The notes under the pieces: model-generated
What the model was told of the DNA's origin: nothing
Seen by the model: the letters and a program-made list of their open reading frames with translations, nothing else
Database searches by the model: none
Source of the DNA: Devosia aurantiaca
GTDB lineage: Bacteria; Pseudomonadota; Alphaproteobacteria; Rhizobiales; Devosiaceae
NCBI RefSeq assembly: GCF_011058215.1
Contig: NZ_JAALFG010000002.1
Location: 124,001 to 188,000 of the forward strand
DNA length: 64,000 nt
Reading direction: 5' to 3'
Shown here: in pieces, positions 9,204 to 22,799 of the stretch
How the letters are laid out: the number at the start of each line of letters is the position of its first letter
Position numbering within the stretch: the stretch's first letter is position 1
Translations under genes and position numbers: made by a program

Positions 9204-9982
9204 TCAACTCAAACCAGTCTTGGAAAACAGTCGACCGAAATTTGCCGTCGTTTCGGCGCCCAATTGCTCGAGCGTGATGCCGCGCGCCTCGGCAAGCTTT
9301 TCCGCCGTATGCCGGACAAAGCTCGGTTCATTGGACTGTCCGCGATGTGGGATCGGCGCCAAATAAGGTGCATCGGTCTCAACCAGATAGCGATCGGCGG
9401 GCACGAGCTTGGCGACCTCGCGGATTTCCTCGGCATTCTTGAAGGTGATTATGCCTGAAAAGGACACATAGCCACCCAAAGCCAAAGCCCGCTGCGCGAG
9501 ATCCATGCCGGCCGTAAAGCAGTGGAGAACAAAGGGGAAGGCCCCTGCCCGGCCTCTTCTTCTAGGATCGCCGCCATATCGTCGTCGGCGGCGCGGCTGT
9601 GGATAACCAGTGGAAGACCGGTGATCCGAGATGCCGCGATATGGCGGCGCAGGCCCAATGCTTGAGCTTCGCGCGGCGCATTGTCGTAGAAATAGTCGAG
9701 GCCTGCTTCACCGATGGCAACGCAGCGTGGATGGGTGCTCAGCCGTATTAGGTCGTCCGTCTGGATGTGCAATTCCTGATCCGCGTTGTGCGGATGCGTG
9801 CCGACCGAGCACCAGACGTTCTCGAAGCGTTCCGCAATCCCGGCATAGGTGGAAAAGTTATCTACCCTTGTGGAAATCGTCACCATGCCGGTTACTCCCG
9901 CAGCTGCAGCGCGGGCCATGACGCCGTCGAGATCGGCGGACAAAGCCTCGAAGTCCAGATGGCAATGGCTGTCGATCAGCAT
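9204..9982 (-). CDS. tatD: TatD family metal-dependent hydrolase, one-base frameshift near 9542
   Basis: The N-terminal part (MLIDSHCHLDFEALSADL, then VGTHPHNAD, GEAGLDYFYDNAP, LPLVIHSRAADDD) carries the HxH, Glu and His metal ligands. The C-terminal part (LHCFTAGMDLAQRAL, YLVETDAPYLAP) supplies the remaining His and Asp. The two halves are in different frames, joined at GGGG (plus-strand CCCC 9542-9545); one added G restores a continuous protein of about 259 residues. TatD acts as a 3'-5' DNase or similar phosphoesterase. It directly follows metG. A sequencing deletion is the likely cause of the break. Confidence 0.9.
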
Positions 9983-11530
9983 CTATTCCGCCGGCTTTTC
10001 CAACCGCGCGAAAACGCCCTGCGGCACCGGCAGTTCCGTACCCGGCTGCAGGCGATGCGGCACGATCGCCAATGGCAGAATGCGATCTTCCTCCGGCACA
10101 GCCAGCTGCTCAAGCAGCCGCGCAGCGGAGGCCGGAACGAAGGCCAGCATCGGGATAGCCAGGCGGCGCACCGTATCGGCCGTGCGATAGAGCACCGTGG
10201 CCATGCGTTCCGGATCAGTCTTTTTAAGCGCCCAGGGCTCCTGCGCGGCAAAGTAATTGTTGGCAGAACTCAGCGCAACGATCAGGGCGCCCGTGGCCTC
10301 GTGGATCAGCTGTTCGTCCATGGCCTTTTGCGCCGTCTGGATCGCTTCGCCCACTTCCTTTTCGAGCTGCTCATCGGCCGGCGTCGCATGCCCAAAGGCT
10401 GGCACCTTGCCGTCGCAGTTCTTGTTGATCATCGACAGCGAACGCTGCGCCAGGTTGCCCAGGTTGTTGGCCAGATCGGCATTGACGCGGTTCACCAGCT
10501 TTTCGTGGGCATAGTCGCCGTCATTGCCGAACGACACTTCGCGCAGGAAGAAGTAGCGCACCGCATCCGCGCCGAACATTTCGACGAGTTCGAACGGGTC
10601 GATGACATTGCCCAGCGACTTGCTCATCTTCTGCCCGTCGACGGTCAAAAAACCATGCGCAAAGACGCGATGCTGCACCGGCAGGCCCGCACTCATCAGG
10701 AAAGCGGGCCAATAAACGGTGTGGAAGCGGATGATATCCTTGCCGATAACATGAAGGTCCGCCGGCCAGAATTTCTTGAAGAGCTCGCTCTCCTCGTCCG
10801 GATAACCGACGCCGGTGATGTAATTGGTCAGCGCGTCGACCCAGACATACATGACATGCCCATTGGCACCCGGCACCGGAATGCCCCAGTCAAAGGTGGT
10901 GCGGCTGATCGAAAGGTCCTGCAGCCCGCCTTTGACGAAGGAGATGATTTCGTTGCGGCGTTCCTTGGGGGCGATAAAATCGGGGTTCTGCTCATAAAGC
11001 TCGAGCAGCTTGTCGCCATAGGCCGAAAGACGGAAGAAATAGGTCGGCTCTTCCACCCATTCGACCTCGGCCCCCGACGGCGCAAAGCGCTTGCCGTCTT
11101 TTTCGGTCAGCTCGTCTTCGTCGAAATAGGCCTCGTCGCGAACCGAATACCAGCCCTTGTAGGTCGACTGGAAAATGTCGCCGTTCGAACTCGCCTCCAT
11201 CTTGCGCCAGATCGCCTGCGACGCCTCATGGTGGCGTTGCTCGGTGGTACGGATGAAGTCGTCGTTGGAAAGGTTAAGCTCGGCCGCCAGTTTGCGGAAC
11301 TCGGCTGCATTTCGGTCGGCAAGCTCGCGGACCGGGATGCCTTCCTTGGCCGCCGTCTGCACCATTTTGATGCCGTGCTCGTCGGTGCCGGTGAGGAAAT
11401 AGACCTCGCGACCTTCGAGCCGCTTCCAGCGCGCAATCGCGTCGGTCGCGATCATCTCATAGGCATGCCCGATATGGGGCGCACCATTGGGATAGGAGAT
11501 CGCGGTCGTGACGTAAAAGGGCTTGGTCAT
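9983..11530 (-). CDS. metG: Methionyl-tRNA synthetase
   Basis: 515 residues from [20 protein letters not shown] is at residues 19-22 and KMSKS at 301-305. The zinc-knuckle cysteines are replaced by a [15 protein letters not shown] stretch, typical of the shorter MetG2-type enzymes without a C-terminal dimerisation domain. It charges tRNA-Met with methionine for initiation and elongation. The ATG overlaps the holB stop (ATGA), and tatD follows immediately, so tmk-holB-metG-tatD form one operon. Confidence 0.97.
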   Translation of the reverse strand: MTKPFYVTTAISYPNGAPHIGHAYEMIATDAIARWKRLEGREVYFLTGTDEHGIKMVQTAAKEGIPVRELADRNAAEFRKLAAELNLSNDDFIRTTEQRHHEASQAIWRKMEASSNGDIFQSTYKGWYSVRDEAYFDEDELTEKDGKRFAPSGAEVEWVEEPTYFFRLSAYGDKLLELYEQNPDFIAPKERRNEIISFVKGGLQDLSISRTTFDWGIPVPGANGHVMYVWVDALTNYITGVGYPDEESELFKKFWPADLHVIGKDIIRFHTVYWPAFLMSAGLPVQHRVFAHGFLTVDGQKMSKSLGNVIDPFELVEMFGADAVRYFFLREVSFGNDGDYAHEKLVNRVNADLANNLGNLAQRSLSMINKNCDGKVPAFGHATPADEQLEKEVGEAIQTAQKAMDEQLIHEATGALIVALSSANNYFAAQEPWALKKTDPERMATVLYRTADTVRRLAIPMLAFVPASAARLLEQLAVPEEDRILPLAIVPHRLQPGTELPVPQGVFARLEKPAE

Positions 11531-12549
11531 GCTGGCTCGGCGGGCGTGGACAGGGCGCAATGCTTGCGAATGGAATCAAAGATCACGACAAGCGTCTGCT
11601 TCATATCGAGATTGACGCTGTCGGCTTCTGTAAGCAGAGCATTGGCCTTGTCCCATAGCTCGGTGGCCGAGGCAAGCCGCCTGCGATCGGCCGAAGCAGT
11701 CGCGGCCTCGCGCGTCTCAGCCACCATCCAATCGGCAAGAATTTCGCGGGCAAAGGACATGGTCGGCCCCTGCGCATCGGCACCCAACGCATCGGCCAGC
11801 TGCAACTGGGCGCTGATCGGCATGGCGTCCGGCCGTTGCAGCCACAGCAAAAGCGATGCCACCGGCGAAGCATCACCCAGAGCCAGCGTTTCGAAAGCGC
11901 GACGCGGTCGACCGCCGGCCAGGCTAACGGCGCGACTGAGGGTTTCGGCATCGAGATCCGGCAGGCTCGCGGTCACCACTGAGCGCAAAATGTTCTCGCT
12001 CAGCGGCCGCAGAGCCAGATTGTGGCATCGCGACTTGATGGTCGGCAGGAGCTGACCCGGACGATGCGAGATCAGGAAAAAGGTGGTCTCGGTGGGTGGT
12101 TCTTCCAGGGTCTTCAGGAGCGCATTGGCCGCCGACGGATTGCAGTCGTCGATACTGTCGAGGATTGCGATGCGGTGACCGGCCCTGCCCCGCGTATGGT
12201 GCAGGGCGTCGCGCAGCTCGCGCACGTCCTCGACCCGAATGACCGAATAAAAGCTCTTGCTGTCCTTGGGGCGCCTGCGCAGCAGCGAGAGATTTGGATG
12301 CGACAGCGCCGCAACCTGCTCATGCACGCGATGCGGCGGCTCATCGCCGGTGGCGACGAGGATCGCGGTAGCGAGTTCGAAGGCCAGCGTTGCCTTGCCG
12401 ATGCCCTGTGGACCATGCAGCATGATGGCGCCCGGCAGCCGACCCTCGGCAAGCTGCGCCAGAACAGCGCCCCGAGCCAAGTCATGACCGATCGCGGACT
12501 GCCGCTGCTCCGGCAGCGGAAGCCCTTCGAGCGCGTTCGGATCGCTCAC
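11527..12549 (-). CDS. holB: DNA polymerase III subunit delta-prime
   Basis: 340 residues from a GTG at 12549 that overlaps the tmk stop (GTGA). The P-loop-like [15 protein letters not shown], the [24 protein letters not shown] segment and the SRC-type sensor in [11 protein letters not shown] identify the clamp-loader delta-prime subunit. The zinc-binding cysteines of the E. coli protein are not seen, as is common in alphaproteobacteria. It works with delta and gamma/tau to load the sliding clamp. The gene sits between tmk and metG, the standard context. Confidence 0.93.
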   Translation of the reverse strand: MSDPNALEGLPLPEQRQSAIGHDLARGAVLAQLAEGRLPGAIMLHGPQGIGKATLAFELATAILVATGDEPPHRVHEQVAALSHPNLSLLRRRPKDSKSFYSVIRVEDVRELRDALHHTRGRAGHRIAILDSIDDCNPSAANALLKTLEEPPTETTFFLISHRPGQLLPTIKSRCHNLALRPLSENILRSVVTASLPDLDAETLSRAVSLAGGRPRRAFETLALGDASPVASLLLWLQRPDAMPISAQLQLADALGADAQGPTMSFAREILADWMVAETREAATASADRRRLASATELWDKANALLTEADSVNLDMKQTLVVIFDSIRKHCALSTPAEPA

Positions 12550-13231
12550 TCGGCCGCCCTGCCCTGCAGTTCCGGAAAGCGGTCGCTTACCAGCGACCAG
12601 ATCGCCGCTTCCAGGGCTTCTTCGCTTTGCTCCGCGGAGATGACCTTGCATCGGTCAGGATTGGCGCGGGCGATATCGAGAAAATTCTGCCGCAGCCGCT
12701 GATGCCAGTCGAGTTCTTCCTTCTCGAAGCGATCGCCGGTGGCCTGCAGGCCATCCTCAATCGCGCGCTGCTCCACGCGGCGGAAAGCGGCCTCCGGATC
12801 CATATCGAGGATGATGGTCAGATCGGGCGTATGTCCATCGAGCGCCAAAGTCTCGAGCGCATCGATCAGCCGGTCATCGACGCCGCCAGTCAGCCCTTGA
12901 TAAGCGCGGGTCGAGTCGCAAAACCGGTCCGAAATGACCCACACGCCCTTGTCGAGATTGGGCGCGATCAGCTCATGGACGTGGTCAAGACGAGCTGCAG
13001 CAAAAAGCACTGCTTCCGAGCCAGCCCCCAGGCTTCCGACCGGCCCTGGAGAATAAAGGACCGGATGGCCTCGGCCTTGGGCGTGCCGCCCGGCTCTCTC
13101 GTGCGCACCGCGTCGATCGACTGGCGCCCGAGATTGTTGAGAAGCCTCCGCACCTGGGTCGATTTGCCCACGCCTTCACCCCCTTCAAAGGTGATGAATC
13201 GGGCGGAACGTCGGCTGGGCGCTTCAAGCAT
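12546..13231 (-). CDS. tmk: Thymidylate kinase, one-base frameshift near 13025
   Basis: The N-terminal frame carries RFITFEGGEGVGKSTQ (P-loop) and TREPGGTP. The second frame carries FAAARLDHVHELI, ISDRFCDSTRAYQG (DRx motif) and the C-terminal half. The join lies in the GGGGG/CTGG region around 13021-13030. One added G gives GLGSEAVLFAAARLD and a 228-residue protein, a normal length. Tmk converts dTMP to dTDP and is essential, so a real null is unlikely and a sequencing deletion is inferred. The stop overlaps the holB GTG. Confidence 0.92.
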
Positions 13232-13258
13232 GGTCGCTCTGGTATCCGAAACTGCGCC

Positions 13259-14401
13259 CTAGAGCCAGCCAAGCGCCAGCTGTTTCAACGCATCGGTCGC
13301 CCGGCGCACGAGGTCGCCCTGCGGCACGTCCTGCGCGGCATAGAGCGGCGCCGATTGCACCAACTGATCGTTGCAGAACACGCGCAGCTCGGCAATTTTA
13401 TCGCCCTGTGCGATGGGCGGCATCAGCGGGCCCGAGTAATTGACGGTGGCGGAGAGACACTGGCGCGAACCACGCGGCAAATAGAGCGCAATCTCACCCT
13501 GTCCCACCAAGCCAACCTTTGCCGCCTCGCCACCATAAACATCGGCTTCGGCAACGACAGCGCCCGCTGCATAGGGCGTGAAGCGTTCAAAAGCCCGCGC
13601 GCCCCAGGTCAGTAGTTTGCGGCCCTCTTCGGTGCGCTCGCGCATCGAGGTCAGTCCATGCACCACGGCCACAAGACGCCGGTCGCCCTGGTCGGTCGAG
13701 GTTACCGAACCATAGCCGGCAGCCTCGGTATGCCCGGTCTTGAGGCCATCGACGCCGATGCCCATTTCGACGAGCGAATTGCGGTTGGGCTGCTTGATGC
13801 CGTTCCACTCCATCTCCGGTTCGGAGAAGTAGTGGTAATATTCCGGAAACTCGCGGATCAGATAGCGCCCGAGCTCGGCCAGATCCCGCGCCGTCGAATA
13901 TTCGTTGGGATCTGGAAGGCCGGTCGAATTGGTAAAGTTCGACCCGTCAAGACCGATCTGCCGCGCCAACTCGTTCATCATCTGCGCAAATGTGCCCTCA
14001 GACCCGGCGATGCCTTCAGCCAAAACGATGGCCGCATCATTGCCGGACTGGATGATTACGGAGCGAACCAGATCTTCGACACGGATCTGCGAATTGAGAT
14101 CCGCAAACATGGTCGAACCGCCCGACGAGGCGCCACCGGTTCGCCAGGCATTTTCGGAAACGAAAAACTGGTCGTCAAAGCTCAGGCGGCCCGCGCGGAT
14201 CTCGTTAAAAACAACCGCAACCGTCATCAGCTTGGTCATGCTGGCCGGCTCGAGCCGGGCATCGGCGTCCTTCTGGAAGATCACCGTGCCGGACTCGTAG
14301 TCCATCAGAACCGCAAATTTTGCATTGGTCGAAAAATCGGCCTGAGCGAAGGATGGCGCCACCAGACCCAGCAGTGTTGCAATGGCAATCAGCAGTCTCA
14401 C
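13259..14401 (-). CDS. D-alanyl-D-alanine carboxypeptidase (DacF/PBP5 family)
   Basis: 380 residues with a signal peptide cleaved about after residue 20 (PSFAQA). The serine penicillin-binding motifs are complete: S54-M-T-K57, S119-G-N121 and K221-T-G223. A C-terminal beta domain and an amphipathic end (RRATDALKQLALGWL) fit membrane anchoring. The enzyme trims the terminal D-Ala from peptidoglycan pentapeptides in the periplasm. It lies 27 bases upstream of tmk and follows rlpA on the same strand, so a cell-wall plus tmk-holB run is likely. Confidence 0.94.
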   Translation of the reverse strand: MRLLIAIATLLGLVAPSFAQADFSTNAKFAVLMDYESGTVIFQKDADARLEPASMTKLMTVAVVFNEIRAGRLSFDDQFFVSENAWRTGGASSGGSTMFADLNSQIRVEDLVRSVIIQSGNDAAIVLAEGIAGSEGTFAQMMNELARQIGLDGSNFTNSTGLPDPNEYSTARDLAELGRYLIREFPEYYHYFSEPEMEWNGIKQPNRNSLVEMGIGVDGLKTGHTEAAGYGSVTSTDQGDRRLVAVVHGLTSMRERTEEGRKLLTWGARAFERFTPYAAGAVVAEADVYGGEAAKVGLVGQGEIALYLPRGSRQCLSATVNYSGPLMPPIAQGDKIAELRVFCNDQLVQSAPLYAAQDVPQGDLVRRATDALKQLALGWL

Positions 14402-14437
14402 TTGGCGCCTCCCCTGTCCCTGAACCGGGATAGCTAA

Positions 14438-15487
14438 TTAGTATTGGATTATGTCGGCGAGGCCAAGTTCCCGAGCCAGGTTCAAGACGTCTTCTTTGCC
14501 GGCGCCAGGTTTCAATTGTGTGAGAGTAAGCTGGGTTGCAGGCTTTCCGGCATAGGTGACCGCTTCTTCGCGCACAGCGCCGAGCAAGGCGAAGCGTTGA
14601 GCCAGTAGGGCGGCATTGCCGGGATCGGCGTAGACGCCGAGACCGATCCGGACGGCGCGCTGGTCGGCATCGACACTTGCTGCCCAGGCGGCCAACTCGC
14701 TGTTTCCCTCGGCCATGGCATTGACCGCAGCGTGGGCGCTACCGATCGCCGCGTCCGCTTGCTGGGGCGTGGTATAGGAGAAGAGCCCGCCCAGGAAATT
14801 CTGCGTCATGCCCAGAAGGCTTCGATTGCTTTCGCCCGCATCGGCAAATTGGGTGCGGCTGCCACCGGTGTCGAAATCGGCAGGGCCATTATAGCTGGCG
14901 ACAAGCGTGCGAGTGTCGTCGCCTTCGAGCGGCGCCGGACCCATATAGTCGACCTTGATCGCAGCAGAACCCTTGGTGACATAGCCCAGCATCGCCGCAG
15001 CACGGTAAGAAAGGTCCATGACCCGGCCGGGAAGATAGGGGCCGCGATCGTTGACGCGAACGACGATCGAGCGGCCATTTTCCTGGTTGGTGACGCGGAC
15101 ATAGGACGGCAGCGGCAGGGTTGCGTGGGCGCCGGTGATGGCATTGGCGGAAAAGATTTCGCCGTTCGCGGTTTGGCGGCCGTGGAAGTCCGAGCCGTAC
15201 CAGGAGGCCTTGCCGGTCGCGGAATAGCCTTGCGGATTTTCCTGCGGAACGTAGGTAACCCCTCTGACAGTATAGGGTTTTCCCACCTGATAGCGCCCGC
15301 CCCCGCGCGGCGGATTGGGATGATTGGTGACCCGCGGGGAGACAGCGACCCCATACTCGCCTGAGGTAAAGGCGCCGCGCTTGACGGTCGCTCCAAGGCC
15401 GCCGCCGGTCGCACAGGCTGCGATCATGGGTGCAACGATAGCACCGAGAAGGAGGAAACGGACGGCACTTCGCCAGGTTGTCGTCAC
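14438..15487 (-). CDS. rlpA: Septal ring lytic transglycosylase RlpA, lipoprotein
   Basis: 349 residues. The signal peptide ends in a lipobox (IAAC), so the protein should be lipidated. The double-psi beta-barrel holds GKASWYGSDFHGRQTANGE and VRVNDRGPYLPGR, with the catalytic Asp in the latter. The C-terminal portion (about 272-349) has the repeat character of a SPOR domain, which binds denuded septal glycan. The gene is upstream of the D,D-carboxypeptidase on the same strand and divergent from metH. Confidence 0.9.
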   Translation of the reverse strand: MTTTWRSAVRFLLLGAIVAPMIAACATGGGLGATVKRGAFTSGEYGVAVSPRVTNHPNPPRGGGRYQVGKPYTVRGVTYVPQENPQGYSATGKASWYGSDFHGRQTANGEIFSANAITGAHATLPLPSYVRVTNQENGRSIVVRVNDRGPYLPGRVMDLSYRAAAMLGYVTKGSAAIKVDYMGPAPLEGDDTRTLVASYNGPADFDTGGSRTQFADAGESNRSLLGMTQNFLGGLFSYTTPQQADAAIGSAHAAVNAMAEGNSELAAWAASVDADQRAVRIGLGVYADPGNAALLAQRFALLGAVREEAVTYAGKPATQLTLTQLKPGAGKEDVLNLARELGLADIIQY

Positions 15488-15637
15488 GGTATGCGCTACT
15501 CGAACAGAAACACTCGAGCGGAATCATAGAGGCGACAATGGGCAGTGCACAGAAAGGAACAATTTTATGCTTTATCGCGAGTTAATTCACACACCCTGTT
15601 AGCCAGCGGCGAACATGAAGACGCGGCTTGAAGTGAT

Positions 15638-15653
15638 ATAAAGATATCTTTAT
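15638..15653. promoter_or_regulatory. Perfect 16-bp palindrome upstream of metH, probable methionine-cycle operator
   Basis: ATAAAGATATCTTTAT is a perfect palindrome in an otherwise ordinary gap, 52 bases before the metH ATG. The AT-rich AAAGATATCTTT core resembles the operators described for ArsR-family SahR/SamR regulators of methionine-cycle genes in Proteobacteria. Position and target gene fit that role. No regulator gene is adjacent, so identity is inferred. No SAM riboswitch fold was recognised in the same gap. Confidence 0.6.
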
Positions 15654-15705
15654 GTGATTGGCGAGCGCGTGCCTGCGCCGGTCTTTGATGAAAGAGAGGA
15701 TGGCG

Positions 15706-19454
<3,749 letters not shown>

Positions 19455-19455
<1 letters not shown>

Positions 19456-19793
19456 TGACAGAAATGATCCCCGTCACCCTGATCACGATGCCCAACCAGC
19501 TGGTGCCGCTTTCGCCGGACACCGCCCTGCTCCGCTTGGCCGCAAATACCGGTCATGGCCACGCCGATGGCGACACCTGCCCAGCCTGCGCCGCGCAAAC
19601 CGATATACGGGCGCAGCTTTATAATCTGACCGAAGAAGTTCGGCGCAACATGCGCCCGGCCTTCTCGCGAGTGGTGGTGGATGCCAGTGCAGACAGGGAT
19701 GTAGCGAACGTCGTGGCAGCGCTGACCGGCAAACTACCGGCCCAGGCACTGCGCGATCACACGGTGGCGCGGACTTTCTTTCTCGTGGGCTAA
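19455..19793 (+). CDS. Small protein resembling an internal piece of a G3E (CobW/COG0523) GTPase
   Basis: 112 residues from a GTG that overlaps the metH TAG by one base; an ATG at 19464 is an alternative start. There is no P-loop. The stretch GDTCPACAAQTDIRAQL ... FSRVVVDASADRDVANVVAAL parallels the metal-site and switch segment of G3E GTPases (CxCC, then RVVIETSGLADP), with the third Cys missing. A His-rich GHGHADGD precedes the CxxC pair. It could be a metal-binding protein derived from a G3E GTPase, or a decayed fragment. Coupling to metH suggests a link to methionine synthase metallation or repair, which is speculation. Confidence 0.55.
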
Positions 19794-19794
19794 A

Positions 19795-20372
19795 CTAGAA
19801 CGACTGACGGACCCCGAGGCTCACGGCATTGGCGCTGTCCTGGAAATTGCCGAGGGTTTTCCAGCCACCGGACCGGTGCTGCAGGCGGAGGAAAAATTCG
19901 GTATCTGGATGTTCGGCAAACGACACCGAAAGTTCAGGCGCCATGTAGAACAGCAAAGACGAATCGCCGTTGTTCTCGATCTCGCGCTCAGCCTCGATGC
20001 CGATCGGATCGGTGGCATAAGAAAGGCCGCCAGTGATCGCCGCGGAGAATTTGACGTTGTCGGTGACGATCAGGCCGTCGTAGCGAAGCACTGGCCCCAC
20101 CCAGACTTCGCCGGAGATACCGGGGACCCGATACGCAAAGCCGTGCCCACTTCAGCACCAAGCTTCAACCCGCCGTCCTCGCCCAGAAAAAACATCTGAT
20201 AGCCGGCGCCGAGGATGTAATTGTCCTCATAAGAAGCAGTGAACGGAAAGAGCGCATGCTCGATGAAGCGGTCGGTAAAACGACCGGCAAAACCGAAAAC
20301 ATTCTGATCGGCGGCAAAAACAGGCTGGCTGATTGCAGAGAGAGCGACGACCGCCAAAACCGTTCCGCGCAT
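19795..20372 (-). CDS. Outer-membrane beta-barrel protein, one-base frameshift near 20127
   Basis: A signal peptide (MRGTVLAVVALSAISQPVFA, cleaved before ADQ) is followed by alternating hydrophobic strands and ends in VSLGVRQSF, the terminal aromatic typical of outer-membrane barrels. The two halves are in different frames, joined at plus-strand CCC 20127-20129. One added base gives ALRIGVPGISGEVWVGPVLRYDG and about 192 residues. GRFTDRFIEHALFPFT and RLQHRSGGWKTLG recall small lipid A deacylase-like or acyloxyacyl-hydrolase-like barrels, but a His/Ser catalytic set was not confirmed. It converges on the metH-linked ORF with a one-base gap. Confidence 0.7.
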
Positions 20373-20435
20373 ATAGATCAGTCCCGTAAAATCCGCTGCC
20401 CTAACGCCGCGTCGAAAACGAAGTTCCGCTGCGGT

Positions 20436-20977
20436 CTAGGGTTGATACCGCATCAGCGGCGTATCGGCGCGTAAATAAAGCGGGTGCTTTGGCGATCCAT
20501 CGGCATTGATGCCGAAGCACCACAGTTCACGCCCGTCTGCGCGCAAGGCATCGACAAGTTCGCGACCGGCTGGGGCTAGCGCCTTGTTGAGCTTGCCATG
20601 GCAAAGCACGATTTTCTCGGCTCCGGCCGCGGCCCTGCGAATAGCTGGCAAATTGGCGGCGGACACGGCCTCAACCCCAGGCTGCAGCAGGGCCTTGGGG
20701 TCTGTCGCCCGATAGTCGCCGACATTGCACTTGACCATGGCCTCGAAGCCCTCGCGGCGGGCGAAGGTCCATTCGCGAGCGCAGGTCGGGTCATCAACCG
20801 TGGCGTCGGCCGTGGAGGGATTCATGCCGATAAAGACGATGTAGCGCTCGGGAAAAGTCTCCCCGAGCCAGCGCCGCATGATCTGGCGGTGTTTGCCGTC
20901 GGCGCTGATGACGACATCGCCGCGCACGCCTCCCCGAGCCGCAGGCGGACCTTGCCGCCAGGATCGTGCTCGCTCAT
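20436..20977 (-). CDS. DUF1643 domain protein, probable frameshift near 20932
   Basis: The core reads [63 protein letters not shown] and [18 protein letters not shown], the DUF1643 signature set. The natural start is probably the ATG at 20977 that overlaps the folD stop (ATGA). It is in another frame from the core, and one added G in GGGG (plus-strand CCCC 20932-20935) joins them as [20 protein letters not shown] for about 180 residues. Without the correction the open frame starts upstream at 20990. The function is unknown. Confidence 0.8.
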
Positions 20978-21875
20978 GCGGTGAGGTCACTCGGCGGCAC
21001 GAGGCCGTTGATCAGCGATGCCGTGGTGATGGTATTGGCGAGAAGGCAGGCAATGGTCATGGGGCCGACGCCACCGGGCACCGGCGTGATGGCGGCAGCG
21101 TTTTCGGCAGCCCCGGCGAAATCGACATCGCCCACAAGCCGCGTCTTGCCCTCGCCACGCTCCGGCGCATCCACGCGGTTGATGCCCACATCGATGACGA
21201 CAGCGCCCGGCTTGATCCAGTCGCCCTTGATCATCTGCGGTCGGCCGACGGCGGCAACGACAATGTCGGCGGACCGCACCACCTCGGCAAGGTCCTTGGT
21301 CCGCGAATGGGCAACAGTGACCGTGCAGTTGTCGCGCAGCAACAACTGCATCATCGGCTTGCCGACGAGGTTTGAGCGCCCGACGATCACGGCGTTCTTG
21401 CCCTCGAGCGAACCCAGCTCCTCACGCAACAGCATCAGGCAGCCGAGTGGCGTGCAGGACACTGGGCCCGGCAGGCCGATCTGTACCTTGCCGACATTGG
21501 CCGGCGTAAAGCAGTCGACGTCCTTGGCTGGGTCGATTGCTTCGATGACCTTGTTGGGATCAATATGCTTGGGAACCGGCATTTGCACGAGAATGCCGTG
21601 CACCGCCGGGTCGGCATTGAGCTTGCCGATCAGCGCCAGCAGCTCCGCCTCCGGCACCTCGGCCGGGAGTTCGTGCTTATAGGAGTTCATCCCGACTTCA
21701 GCCGTCTGCTTGGCCTTGGAGGACACATAGACCTGGCTGGCCGGGTCTTCACCGACAATAACGACGGCAAGCCCTGGCGTTATGTCATGCTCGGATTGAA
21801 GGCGCTGGACATGACCGGCAATGCGGGCGCGCAGGCCCCTGCGAAGGCTTTTCCGTCGATGATTTTTGCGGTCAT
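20974..21875 (-). CDS. folD: Methylenetetrahydrofolate dehydrogenase/cyclohydrolase FolD, frameshift near 21836
   Basis: The start [13 protein letters not shown] is in one frame and the remainder ([67 protein letters not shown] end) in another. One added G in GGGG (plus-strand CCCC 21836-21839) gives 300 residues, the family length. The catalytic Lys is in YVSSKAK. FolD oxidises 5,10-methylene-THF to methenyl-THF and hydrolyses it to 10-formyl-THF, feeding purine and formyl-Met synthesis. The DUF1643 gene overlaps its stop. The enzyme is essential in most bacteria, so an assembly error is inferred. Confidence 0.93.
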
Positions 21876-21915
21876 AGTGCCTCTCGAATTTGGGCTTCGA
21901 TTTAAGGGATGAGGG

Positions 21916-22521
21916 ATGATCCGTCCATTGCTTTGGCTGCCGGTCGCGGCGCTTTGTTTGACACCGGTCGTGGCGCAGGAGGCCTCGTTGCTCAAACAGG
22001 CCGAAAAGCTTCATGCCCTGGCGGCAGGCCAATGGTGCGATGGGGGCTGGACCGGTTGGGACAAGGAGCGTGCGGATCCTGAGCAATGGACCTTCAGCTA
22101 TGCTCCGTCCTACGACAGCGAAAACGTCCAGGACATCACGGTCATCCGCCTGTTCTGTTTCGCCGGGGCCTACAACATTACCCACGCCTATTACTGGCAC
22201 CGGGAATATGAGGGGCTGATGCCGCTGTCGCTGGCGGAGCCGACCTTCAAGGCAACTTATGCCGACGACGACGGGCTGGATGGTACTCTGCTGGATCTAA
22301 AAGTCACCGGCATGAGCGCTTCCCATGTCCTGACCAATTCTTCGTTCGACCCGGACACCCTGACCATCTCCTCGGACGCACCGTGGCGCGGGTTGGGAGA
22401 CGCGAGTTCGCAGGGAACGTGGATGTTCGTCGACGGCGACTTTACCCTCAAGCGGTTCGATATCGACGCCAGCTATGATGGTGAGATCAATCCGCAGAAC
22501 GTCGTCGATTACACCGAATAA
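21916..22521 (+). CDS. Secreted DUF1176-like protein
   Basis: 201 residues with a clear signal peptide ([20 protein letters not shown]). The mature part has [21 protein letters not shown], a conserved Cys pair with LFCFAGAYN, and [18 protein letters not shown] followed by a C-terminal repeat of the same style. This matches the DUF1176 family of periplasmic proteins of unknown role. It is divergent from folD across 40 bases and monocistronic, with a strong hairpin directly after its stop. Confidence 0.75.
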   Translation: MIRPLLWLPVAALCLTPVVAQEASLLKQAEKLHALAAGQWCDGGWTGWDKERADPEQWTFSYAPSYDSENVQDITVIRLFCFAGAYNITHAYYWHREYEGLMPLSLAEPTFKATYADDDGLDGTLLDLKVTGMSASHVLTNSSFDPDTLTISSDAPWRGLGDASSQGTWMFVDGDFTLKRFDIDASYDGEINPQNVVDYTE

Positions 22522-22523
22522 GA

Positions 22524-22554
22524 AGGCCGCCTCGGCATCGCTGCCGGGCGGCCT
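22524..22554 (+). terminator. Strong hairpin after the DUF1176 gene
   Basis: AGGCCGCC (22524-22531) pairs with GGCGGCCT (22547-22554), and an inner CGGC/GCCG extends the stem. It starts 3 bases after the stop codon. There is no U tract, so termination may be weak or Rho-assisted. Confidence 0.55.
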
Positions 22555-22767
22555 CTATGGAAACGGCCCGCCGCGCTGTTGAGGGCTTGGGGGACATGCG
22601 GCAAACCGCTTCTGGTTCATCGGGCATGGGTCGATGCGTATCCAACGAACAGGCTCGAAGATGGTCAGCAATTGCGGCGAGAAAAGAGCGGGTCACCGAT
22701 CTGTGAAGACCGCGTTGAGAAGGCTTCACGCACCCCCTATGTTGGGGGAAAGAGCCAAGCCAAAGGT

Positions 22768-22786
22768 CGGCCCGATACGCGGGCCG
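22768..22786 (+). promoter_or_regulatory. Stem-loop in the amn leader
   Basis: CGGCCCG-atacg-CGGGCCG forms a perfect 7-bp stem ending 13 bases before the amn ATG, next to its GAAAG ribosome-binding region. It may affect translation. The rest of the 22555-22799 gap holds only unconvincing short ORFs. Confidence 0.4.
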
Positions 22787-22799
22787 TTGAAAGAACAAG

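Noticed and set aside
9767..12055. 762-codon plus-strand open frame
   Set aside because: It is antisense to tatD, metG and holB, which have clear family motifs; its own composition is Arg/His-rich and matches nothing.
15488..15637. SAM riboswitch upstream of metH
   Set aside because: No conserved SAM-I or SAM-II helices could be recognised; the palindromic operator is the simpler explanation.
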